Assembly: GCA_013298775.1 (NCBI GenBank)
Contig: JAAFIV010000008.1
Span: 95,028 to 150,281, forward strand
Length of the DNA stretch: 55,254 nucleotides
DNA from: Ignavibacteria bacterium
GTDB taxonomy: Bacteria > Bacteroidota > Ignavibacteria > Kapaibacteriales > UBA4661
Direction: 5' to 3'
Both the position numbers and the translations under genes were made by a program. Below the pieces are notes generated by a model that was not told where the DNA came from, did not search any database, and saw only the letters and a program-made list of their open reading frames with translations. Below, piece by piece: positions 33,877 through 45,800 of this stretch; within the stretch, counting starts at the first letter, position 1; each line of letters opens with the position of its first letter.

Positions 33877-36800
33877 TTACCGCACCACATCCATTCGCTT
33901 AAACACCAGTGAATTCGCTGCTTGCAAGCGCACAATATACGCGCCACTTGGCAAATCCTGCGCATTGAAGCCAAGCACGTATTCACCTGCTTTGTGGTCG
34001 CCTTCTGCAATGCGCTTCGCTACTGCTCCTGTGGCAGCATTCACAATTTCAATCACCACGTCGCCGTCTTCGCGCACTGCATAGGCAATTTCACCTTGTC
34101 CGTTTTTCATCGGGTTTGGCGTAAGCGCGATGATTTTCGTTGCTTGTGCCGTCGTTACAAGCCGCTTCCCACCCGCTGCACAGGCTTGTGCGGTGAAGTA
34201 ATTGACAACGGGGTCTTCCACGAAAACTTTTGTTTCCCATATCTCTGGTTTGCGCCCTTGCACGCCCCATTTGATGTCCTCAATTTGCAACGAATCTTTA
34301 TCCCATTCGCCCGCAACCGACCGTGCTTTGATGGTGAGAAGCGAGTAAGAACGCCCATTCCACGAGGTTTGTGGAATAATTGCCGTCGCTGGACCACGCG
34401 CACTTTCTACGCTTCCGCGCCGCAGCGTCCGCACTGCTTTTTCGCTAGGGTCGAGTGCCAGCACTTGCGAGCCAAAGCGCACGCTGCCTTGAAATATCGG
34501 CTGTGCAGAGCGAAGAATCTTGTTCAAATCGCTGCTCCGCTCTTTATCCAAATACAACTCCAGTGTTACTGCGCCTCCTGGGGCAATCGAATCGGGCATA
34601 GCACGCAATCCAAACACCGCAACGGCATCGTCTGGCTTCGGCAAGCGAGCATACGCACCCACTTCAGCAAAGGTGGTGTCTTCTTCGGCGCGAATTTCTA
34701 TCCGTGCTGCTTTCAGCCCCGCCGTGCGCGGGAAGCAACGAATAAGCGCGTAGGCAGTATCGAGCGGCGCAAGCACGAGATTTGCCACGCCTTGTACGGT
34801 GTAGGTAGAATCTTTTTCCTCGCCAAGCGGTGGAATCACGCGAGCCTCGCGCACACGCACATTCCGCGAACCACGATTGACAATGAGCATCGAACCCAGA
34901 GACCGCTTGCCAACACGCACGGTGTCGAATTCTACCACCAGTGCTTTTAGTGGCGTTCCGCGTGCGCGAAGTGCTTCTTCAAACACAATATTCCGCAGAG
35001 TCCGCATGAAATCAGTATAGGTAACGCTAATTGTTGCCCGCACAACGCCTTCTTCCTTTGGTACAAAGACAATTTTCACAGGAATTTCCTCACGCGGTTG
35101 CAGCACGCGACCCCGCACGGAATCAAGGTCGAAGACTTGGTCGCCCGCCGCAATTTGAATACGGTCGAGCGTAATCGGATTTTCACTCACATTGATAATC
35201 ACACCTCGCGCTTCACTTTTTTCACCAATAATTGCTTTCCCTACGTCCAATGTTGTGAAAGCAAGCTCACGCCCCACAGGAACAGTCGTGAAGCGGTATT
35301 TGAGCGATTGACTCGCCGCAGCACCAATGCTCACATTTGCGTTCAGCGATTGTACTTGCCAATAATAGGTTACACCCCGCTCCAAATCTGTAATTGTCGT
35401 CGAAACAGTATTCGTGTCCGCGAGCGCACCGGTAAGCATGGGCTGAGGAACGGTGCGGCGTACAACAACATCGCGCAAGGCAGAATCCCGCGCAAGAACG
35501 CAGAAATACTCGTCGGCAGCCTGAACGCGTTGCCATTGCAAGCGTGTGGTAATACCCACATTTTGCGCAGCTTGAGGCGGGAAAATGAGGTTTGGTGCGG
35601 CAAGCACGACGTTTGGCGTAGTTGCACTGATACGCATTCCAAAGGTGGAAAGCGTGAGATTCGGCACCGCCGCATTGCTCACGCGGCATGTGTACACGCC
35701 CGTATCTTGGCGCGTCAGCGACGGAATGACCAATACATCTGTTTCTGCATTCGGCACGGCTGCGCCATTCTTGAACCATTGATAGCGATTACCTGTGCCG
35801 CTCGAAACTGCCGTCAAAACAAGTGCGCGATTCAAAAACACGAGCGTATCAATCCGCCGACCTAAGGAATCTTGCGGGGTGTAGCGGAATGCTTTAATGC
35901 CCATATTCGGCTGAAGCGAACCAAATTGCAAACGATTATTCTCCGCCCGCACCGAATCAAGGCGCGAGATGCTACTGATGTTCGGAAGCACGGTAAAACG
36001 GTTGTTGGCAATATCAACAAGCCGCAAACGCTGCGCGTCGGGCAGACTTGGTGGAATAATGCCCGTAAAACGGTTGTTCGCCAGCACCAATTCACGCAAT
36101 TGCGCGAGCGGCAAGCTGCCCGGAAGCTCGCCCGTGAGTTGATTTCCCACAACGCGCAAGACCTGAAGATTGCGCCACGCCGTCAGATTTTGCGGCAGCC
36201 CGCCTTCCAAGCGGTTTCCAGAGAGATGCAATTCTTCCAGCGTCGCGATATTGCCCCATTCCTGCGGTATTCGTCCAGAGAGCTGATTATTGCTTGCGTC
36301 GAAGATACGCAGGGTTTCGGTTTGGTTTGTGCGCGAGGTTGTTTTTGCTGTGGTTTTAGCAAATACTCCAAACTCGCGCGGCAATTCACCAGTGAGTAAA
36401 TTCCCTGCAAGGCGCAATTCTTCGAGGTTTCCAGCACTTGCGAATTCAGTTGGAATGCTGCCCGTGAAACGATTGTCCGAGAGATTGATATTTTGTGCGC
36501 CACTGCTCGCCAAGCAGCGCGGAATCTCGCCTGTAAAGCGATTGCCCGCCAAATTCAACACCCGCAAACGCGGCAGTGCGCAAACTGACGTGAGCGATGC
36601 TGTTTCACTCAGTTGATTACCAGAAAGATTAAGCGTTTGCACATCAGTACATGCTGAAAAGCCCGTTGGAATGCCGCCTGTGAGCGCATTCCCTGAAAGA
36701 TTCAGTTCGCGAAGTTTGGTTAATTCGGCAAGTGCCGTGGGAAGTGCGCCCTGAAGCCCACGCGACGGCACGGAAACACGAATAACGCGGTTGTTCAACA

Positions 36801-39800
36801 CCTCAACGCCGCTCCAGACCGCAATCGGAAGGGGATTGCCCCAATCCATAATGCGCTTCATGGGCGCAAGCGTGGCAAGGCTGGCAAGTGCGATAGAATC
36901 TTGCTCAAGGGATTCGGTAAAGATAAAACGCCCTGCAAGCGTAACACTGGAGCCAGTTGCACTCAAAAGCTGCACCGTTCCGAAGCGATTACGGCTTGCC
37001 GTTGCAGGAAGCTGCCCACGTACTTCGCTCGGCGAAATACGGCGCAAATTCAGGAGCGGAACGCCATTTATCTGGATTGCCGCCACAACGCTCATGTTCG
37101 CGCCTGTGACGCTGATTTCCGTCAGTGAATTGCCCGAAGGCGGCGTAAAGCCAAGCGGCAACGGCAATCCCGCCAAAAGCGGAGCGTTCAGAATATCGGA
37201 GGTAATGCGGAAACTCGGCTCTGCGCCTGTATTTCCCTGCATTTCGCCTGATGATGGCGGTAAGGATGCACCGACAAGCGTAATCACGCCCGCAGCTGGA
37301 AGACCAGTCGTGGAGACATCGATGGAGGGCATGGTGAAAATAATTCGCTCATTTCCTTCGCGGCGGAACGGAACACGCGTGTCGCCAATGAAGAGTTCTG
37401 ACACTGCTTGAAGATTTGTTCCCGACAAAACAACGGTCTCACCAACAAAAGCAATGGTGCGGCTTACAGAAGATACGCTCGGCAAAAGCAAAAGCGTAAA
37501 GGCATTTTGTAATGCGCTTTGCTGCGGAGGATTTGCCCGCGAAATAGCTTCAATGCTCACTTGTGCCATGACTGATGTTCCGCTTGTTGTGGCGAGCAAG
37601 CCCGCAAGCGGCACGGTTACAAGCATTTCTTCGGTGGAGCGCACTTTGTAGGTTGCCATTGTTGCACCCAAATTCGTGCGAAGGCGCAAAGCTCCGATAA
37701 CATCAAGGTTCTGCCCTTGCAGCACGATTTCCTGACCGCCAACCGCCGTTTTCTCCACCACTTTCGTCAGCACAAGCGGACGCGCAAGATTGCCAATCCC
37801 ACCACTGAAGGGCGGAGCCGACGAATACGTAAAATCTCCACCAACAGTGCCGCCCGCCGAAACCAGTTCCACGCGCACTTGTGGCGACGCACCTGCACGA
37901 AGAGGCGGAACAATAGCACTGACGCGGGTTTCGGAGTTTACCGTAAACGACGAAGCGGACACGCCACCAATGCGCACCGATTGAACACCCTCAAAGCCGC
38001 TTCCCGTCAGGGTTATCACCTCACCCGTCGAGCCGATACTGGGCGAAATGGTGAGATTTGCTGGCTTGTCGGCAATCACAAAGGCATCGGTAGAGGTAAT
38101 GGTGCCGTTGGGCGTAGTAATGACCAGTGTTCCGTCGGTTACATTCGGTGGGATAATTACTTGAACGCTGCCGTTTGGCAAAAACACAAATTGCGCGGGA
38201 ACGCCGCCAATCGTTAAGCCCAGTAATTGTGCGGGTGTCAAGCCAACGAGAACAAGCGGATTTCCGGGTCCAAGCGGAATCGGCGTGCTACCAAACGCCC
38301 CACCATTACCCGCACCACCAGCAATGATGCCGCCGCCAAGCCCTACGCCGCCGCCAGTAATGCCACTTCCAGCAGGTGGCGTAATAGTGCCGCCTGTACC
38401 TGTTCCACCGCCGCTCGTCCCGCCACCACTCATCGTTCCGCCGCCACCGAGCGGTGGAATAAAGGTCAGCGTTGCCGTCGAAGTAGCCGTACCGTTTGGT
38501 GCAATCACGCTTACTGCGCCCGTTGCAACATTGCCAAGTACCGCAGTCACGGTCGTGGAATTGACCACCGTAAAGCTCTGCACCGCCACGCCACCCACGC
38601 GCACAGCCGTCGCGCCCGTGAAGTTGTCACCAATAATAGTAAGGAGCGTTCCTGTTGTGCCTGTAAGCGGCGTAAACGCTGCGATGCGGGGTGATGCAGG
38701 TAAAATTTCCAGATAGCTGATGAATTGCTCAAACGGAATAGGACTTGCCGCAGGGAGCGCAGAACTGAGTAACCGTGCGCCTTGCGGAGTAAATTCTTTC
38801 GTGCCGCCTTTTTCCGCATACGCGCCAGCGCGAGTAGCCGAAACGCCCATTTTCGCGCTGACAGGAATGCTGTCACGGCTTGTTGCAATGCGGTGTTGGA
38901 GCAAATCACCCGCAAGGACACGCATTTGCCAATGCTCGCTTGCGGAAACCGAACCATTGCTGCCCGCACCAACACTGCCGCCTGAAGCAGCATTGAACGC
39001 TTCCAGCGAAACAAGCGGTGAAGCTGTTCCAGTCGTTGCGGCAATCACGGAGGCTGGTAAATACTGTCCGCCTTTGCCAATCGGAAAGCGGAATTGCGGT
39101 GTTGTCGGATTATTTCCATTCACATTTGCTGGCAAAACACGAGCAAATGCGCCCTGCACGAAGGATTGCGCCGAGCCGCCTTGCAATGCCGTGTCTTGCG
39201 GACTGCCAAGTGTGAGCGTGAAGCCCATTTGCGGCTCAATCACCCCTGCTTGTAGCGTGAGCGTCGTGCTAACGCGGAGATTGCTGGCAAGGCGAATAAG
39301 CGCACTGGAGCGTTGTAGCGTGAGGCGAGCAATGACGGGCGTTCCAGACATTGTTGCAAAACTCATCGCGCCTGTGAATACGCCACCGCCCGCAATCGTC
39401 AAACTATTTGAGGAATCAGTATTGAAGCGGCTCGCGCCCGTCATCGTGATTGCGCCTAAGAGCGAAAGCGAATTACCCACGCCCGCCAAAGTCGCACCAA
39501 ATCTCACTTCGCTGCCATTTTCTGCCGTGAACGCGCCCGTGATGCTTTTGGTTTCATCCAAGCGAAGTTGGGCATTGTCTAATTTCAACGAAGAAGGAAA
39601 ACTTTGCGGAAAAATATCGCTGGACGTAAGACGGTTACTTGCGTTGGCGTATTCCAATGTCGCATTTGCGCCTAAGTATTGCACACCGCTTACTGCTGTT
39701 ACATTTCCCGTGCCTTCCAAGCGCAAACGCCCGCCGTTGTTCACGCGCAGGATGCCGTTTACGGTCAAAACTTGTCCGCTTGGAACAATGATTGTACCGC

Positions 39801-42800
39801 CATTTTCCGCTTGTAGCACTACGCCCGCACCAAATGTGCCGCCGACGTTGAAGTTTGCGGTGCGCCCGCTCGGAACGTAGAACGATTGTCCGCTCATCGC
39901 GAAACTTCCAGCCGTCAAGCCACCGCCACCAACAATCGTGTTCCAATTCGCGGGATTGTCTGCTGGACCAGATTGATAGTAAAATTCATTCGACGAAGCA
40001 GTCAGCGTGAAGGATGCAAGCGAATTTGCCGTGCCGCCAGGAGTAGTAACCGAGAGCGGTGCGCTTGGTGCGCCAATCGGCACAATGGCTGTTATTTGCG
40101 TTGGTGAAACAACTGTAAATGATGCTGCATTTGTACCACCAAACTGCACTGCGCTCGCGCCCGTGAAGTTTGTTCCCGTGATAGTGACGGTCGCGCCTTG
40201 TGCAGCCGCGCTTGGTGTGAAACTTGTGAGTGTTGGCGGCGCAAAGAAGGAATATACGCCGAGCGAAACCGTACCGCCTGGCGTTGTCAGGCTCACATTT
40301 CCCGTCGCGCCACCCGCCGCAACGACCGCCGTTACTTGCGTTGCAGACACAGGCGTAAACGATGCTGCCGCAACGCCACCAAAACTGACCGCCGAAACGC
40401 CCGTTAAATTCGTACCGTTAATCGTAATCGTCGCACCAGCAATGGAGCCAGTTGGCGTGAAGTTCGTGATAGTCGGCGGTGCTTGTTGGATTGAAATATT
40501 AAACGGCGTGGAATTGAACGAACCCGCACCGTTCATGGCTTGTATGGTAATTGGTCCGAATGGTCCGGCAATGGTCGGAGTGCCAGAAAGTACGCCTGTT
40601 GCGGCATTCAGTGTAAGTCCCGTTGGCAATGTTCCTGCAACAACGCTGTACGTCGGGCTTGGCGAGCCGTTGGCAACAAAGGTGTAGGTGTATGGAACGG
40701 TTTGATTGCCGTTGGGTGGTGTTTGTGCCGAAAATGCCGTCGGCGCAATGGCGGCAGCACTGACGCTTATGCTCATATTCACGGTGTTTACATTGCCAAA
40801 GGCGTTCTGCGCTTTTACCACAATCCCAGCAAATACGCCGCTTGCAGATGGTGTGCCAGAAAGTACGCCCGCGCCGCTTAGGGTCAATCCTGCGGGCAAT
40901 GTGCCAGAGACCAGTGAATACGCGGGTGCTGGGAAGCCATTGGCAACAAGCGTGTAGCTGTATGCCGTGCCAACTGCGCCATTTGGCGGTGTTTGCGCCG
41001 TGAAACTGGATGGTGCTTCATTGACCGTGATGTTGAATGGTGCAGAAGTTGTTGAGCCGAAGCCGTTTGTCGCAGCAAGAGTGATTGGTCCAAATACGCC
41101 CGCCGTCGTCGGAACACCAGAGAGTAAGCCGTTTGCAGCCGTAAGTGTCAGTCCTGCGGGAAGCGTACCAGTATTCACTGCGTAACTTGGTGCGGGCGAA
41201 CCGTTTGCCGCGAAGGTGTAAGCGTATGAGCCGCCTACCAAGCCGTTTGGCGGGGATTGGAGCGTGAAGGCAGTCGGCGCAGTACCAGTTGCGGTAATCG
41301 TGATGCTGAACGCGCTTGTATTCACCGAACCTAGACCATTACTTGCTTGTACGGTGATTGGTCCGAATGTCGCGGCAACGCTTGGTGTTCCTGAAATCAC
41401 GCCCGCACCGCTCAGAGTCAAGCCTGTGGGCAATGTTCCTGAAAGCACAGTAAACGTTGATGCGGGCAAACCATTCACGGCGAAAGCATAATTATACGGC
41501 GTTCCCACCACACCATTTCCAGGCGTTTGCGCGGAAAAGCTCGTTGGTGCGCCGTTGATGGTGATGTTGAATGGTGTGGAATTGAGCGTGCCAGAGCCGT
41601 TGCTTGCTTGAATTGTGATTGGTCCGAATGCGCCAGAAACCGTCGGCGTACCAGTGATTACGCCCGTTGCAGCGTTCAGCGTTAAGCCTGTGGGCAATGT
41701 TCCCGCGACCACACTGTACATTGGCGATGGAAAGCCGTTGGCAACAACGGTGTAGCTGTATGCCGCACCAGCAGTGCCGTTCACGGGTGTTTGCGCTGAG
41801 AATGCCGTCGGCGATGACGGTGCGGCAGCAATCGTGATGTTGAAACTGTTGGAATTAAGCGAACCCGCACCATTGCTTGCGCGAATGACCGTTACGCCAA
41901 ACACGCCCGCCGCCGTTGGTGTGCCAGAAAGCTCGCCCGTGCTTGCGTTTAGGCTTAATCCCGTTGGCAGAACACCCGAGAAGAGCGCGTAGGTCGGCGC
42001 AGGAAAGCCATTTGCCAAGAAGAACGAACTGTATGGCGTTCCCACAACTCCGTTTGCGGGCGCGGCGACAAAGCTCGTCGGTGCGCCGCTCACGGTAATG
42101 CTGACGGGGTTGGAATTAAGCGCACCCGCAATATTGCTTGCGCGAATGACAATGCCGCTATACGTACCACCAGAGCTTGGTGTACCAGAGAGCGCACCCG
42201 TACTTGGGTTCAGCGTCAGTCCGGGCGGAAGCGTTCCTGCAAAGAGGCTGTACGTCGGCGCAGGAGTGCCATTTGCCGCAAACGTGTAGGAATACGCGCT
42301 GCCACTTGTTCCTGCGGGTGGCGTTTGCGCAGTAAAGGCTGTTGGTGCGGTGTTGATGGCAATGCTGAAAGGCGCAGTATCAAAGGTTCCCATGATATTC
42401 GTTGCGCGAATCGTGATTGGTCCGAATGTTCCCGTCGCGCTTGGAGTGCCAGAGAGCGCACCCGTACTAGCGTTCAGCGTTACTCCTGCGGGAAGTGCGC
42501 CTGATTGCACCGTGTAGGTAGGTGCGGGCAAGCCATTTGCGGTAAAAATGTATGAGTATGGCAGCCCAAACGCGCCTGTTGGCGGGGTTTGCGCGGAATA
42601 TGCCGTCGGTGCAGTGCCAAGGGTAATGGTAAAGGGCGCAGTATCAAACGTTCCCGCAATATTGCTTGCGCGAACCGTGTAAGGACCAAATGCTCCACTC
42701 ACGGTTGGTGTTCCAGAAAGTACGCCCGCGCCGCTTAGGGTCAAGCCTGTGGGCAATGCGCCGCCTGATTGCACGGCGTAGGTAGGAGTTGGAAAACCGT

Positions 42801-45800
42801 CGGCAACAAAGCTATACGGAGCGTAGGCAATAAACGGGACACCAATCGGCGGCGTTTGTGCCGTGAATGCCGTAGGAGCCTTATTGATAGTGATGTTGAA
42901 GGGTGCGCAGTCAAAAAATCCACCAACATTTGTTGCCCGAATGACGATTGGTCCAAACGTACCGCCCACGCCCGTTGGCGTTCCCGAAAGTACGCCCGCG
43001 CCACTTAGTGTCAAGCCCGGCGGCAATGCGCCAGATTGCACGGCGTAGGTAGGCGCGGGTGCGCCATTGGCAACAAAAGTGTAGGTGTACGCGCTGCCGA
43101 CTATGCCTGTTGGCGGCGTAGCTGCGCTAAAGGCAGTTGGAGCAACGATGAAGGCAAAGCCCGTTAAACTGCCTGTACCGGCAGGTGTCGTAACGCTCAC
43201 GTTCCCACTTGCGCCGCCAGCCGCGACGACGGCAGAAATTTCCGTTGCAGAAATAACCGTAAAGGATGCAGCATTTACGCCACCGAACTGTACTTGCGTT
43301 GTTCCAGTGAAATTTGTTCCGCGAATTACTATTGTTGCCCCCGCAAGTGCGCTTGTTGGCAAGAAACTCGCAACCGTTGGCAGAGGCGTGGCAAAGGTTG
43401 GTCCAAAGACCAGAACGCGGTTATTTGCTTGGTCGGCAATGATAAGTTGTCCGGCGGCACTCAGGGAAATATTATGCGCTCCGTTCAATTTCGCTTGTGT
43501 TAGTCCTGTTGTAAGCGTTGTCATATTTGGCTGACCAATCACAGCATCCGGCGCGGCACCGCTTGTTTTGCTATTCACATTCAAATACACCAACACACGA
43601 TTATTCGCAAAATCCATTGCAAACAAGTCCGTGCCATTGGTGTAGAGGTCTTGGGGAACATTCAAACCCAATGTAGAATTAGGATTATTCGCCCCTCCCG
43701 TCGTCATCGTTGGTTGCCCCAGCACGATGCTTGCTGCCATGCCAGTTGTGTATGGTGCATCGAAGCGCAGAATACGGTTATTGGTAACATCACTGACAAA
43801 AATAGATGTACCGACAACGGCAATATCTCCAGTGTTTCCTGTTCTGACGGTACTTGGCGCGACGGCATTGTTTGTGGTAAAATCTGGTACGCCAAGCGCG
43901 ACGGCTGCACTTTGAAATGTACTCAACGGCGCATTAAACCTGAGTACGCGACGGTTGAGATTATCCGCTACCCACATATTTCCCGACGCATCAAGCCGCG
44001 CCGCGTAAGGCGTGGAAAAATTCTGCGCCGATAAGCCCGGAGTATTGCTTGTCAAATTTGGCTGCCCAATTACCATTGTCGCAGAAGCCCCATTTGCTGC
44101 GGTGTGCGCGGCAGGAATCATCACAAAGCGATTGTTCAAAACATCGGTTATCCACAAATCCCCGCCCGTGCCAACATTCATCGTGAATGGTCCACTCACA
44201 CCTGCTGCATTCGTACCGCCGCCGCCATTTGCCGCACCACTGGTGAAATTCACTTGCCCGAACACAGCTTCAGGAAGCTGCGAATTTTGCGTAATCGGCA
44301 AACTAAAGCGCATGACGCGATTATTCGCCCATTCGGCGACGTAGAGTTTATTGTTTGCCGCATCAATCGTCAAGGCATTGGGCTGATTAAATTTATTGTT
44401 CAGCAATCCGGGCGTACTTGTCGTGAAATTCGTCTGCCCCAAAACGTAGGTGGCAAGATAGGTAAAGCCGCCCGCGCTTGTTGCAGAGCCGTTTGGCGTA
44501 TTCACGGTTATCAAGCCGCTACTGCTCACATTCGGAACAACGAAGGAAATTTGCGTTGCCGAAATAGGCGTAAATGCTACGGATTGATTGCCGATAAAGA
44601 CCGAAGTCGCGCCCGTCAGGTTTGTTCCCGTAATGGTAATCGTTGCTCCGGCTTGTGCAGATGCGGGTAGGACGGTTGTAATCGTTGGTCCGGGTGCGGG
44701 GTTTGGTCCAATGCCGATACCGCGCAAATTGGTGAATCCAGTGGAAAAGGTCTGGGTCGCGCCCGCACCCGACATCACAGAGCGTCCGATATTGCCCGTG
44801 CCTTGATTTGACCAAAACAAAAATGTGCCGTCGCTGGTGATGCCAACGGGCGAACTACATCCTGTAACAAGCGGCGTTACGCCTGTTCCCGTGCTTAATT
44901 GAGCGCGTTGAATGGTGTTGCTTGCGCCACCTTGGGTGAAATAAATGAAGTTGTTCGGGTTGTCAATCCAGATACCGCCCGGATTGGTGAGACCCGTCAT
45001 AAACGACGCATTTAAGCCCGTTACGCCGTCTAATGCTACTCTCCCAATTGAGGCAAAATTTGTCCGCGACCAATAAATGAAGCCGCCCGTCACATCAACA
45101 GCAATGCTCACTGGCTGCGCAACGCCTGTGTTGCAGAAGGATTGGTTTACGCCCGTTCCGTCCAGATTGGCACGTCCGAGCGTTGTTGAACCGTAATTTG
45201 TCCAATAAATGTTGGTGGCGGTAACAAACACGCCATTTGGCGCGGAACAGCCTGTGATAAAGGTTGGATTTGGTGAAGAGCCGTCCGCGTTGGCGCGTCC
45301 GATGGCATTGCCTGTTTCATTGCACCAATAAATGTAGGCTCCTGCGCGGAAAACATCGCGTCCGAAGCCGATACCTGTTGCAGCGGCGAGGTTTTGCGAT
45401 GTGCCATCGGTGCGAACAGTGCCGATTTGTCCGCCTGTGCGAGCGGCGTAGAGCGTGGTTACAGGCGGCGCATTGTAGGTGAAGCCTGCAAAACTCGCGG
45501 TTCCTCCTAGCGCATCAACACTGACCGTGCCGCTTGCTCCAGCGTTCACCACAGCCGTTATTTGCGATGCTGAAACGAAATTAAATGAAGCTGCATTCAC
45601 ACCGCCAAAGCGCACTTGTGTAGGACTGGTGAAATTTGTACCGTTAATGGTGATTGTTTGTCCAGGTCCGCCGTTTGTTGGCGTGAATCCAGAAATGGTT
45701 GGTGCTGGAGGGATTATTATGTTTGCCAAACCAGAAAAGACGTTTTCTCCAACCCCAGAAAATTCACTTCCTCCCTCTGAGTATCCGTACCAACGACCCG

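Noticed and set aside
38720-39880. Plus-strand open frame of 386 codons
   Set aside because: It lies antisense to the giant protein gene, is low in normal protein character and is a mirror of the repetitive coding strand. Other long antisense frames in 34,000-46,600 were rejected for the same reason.
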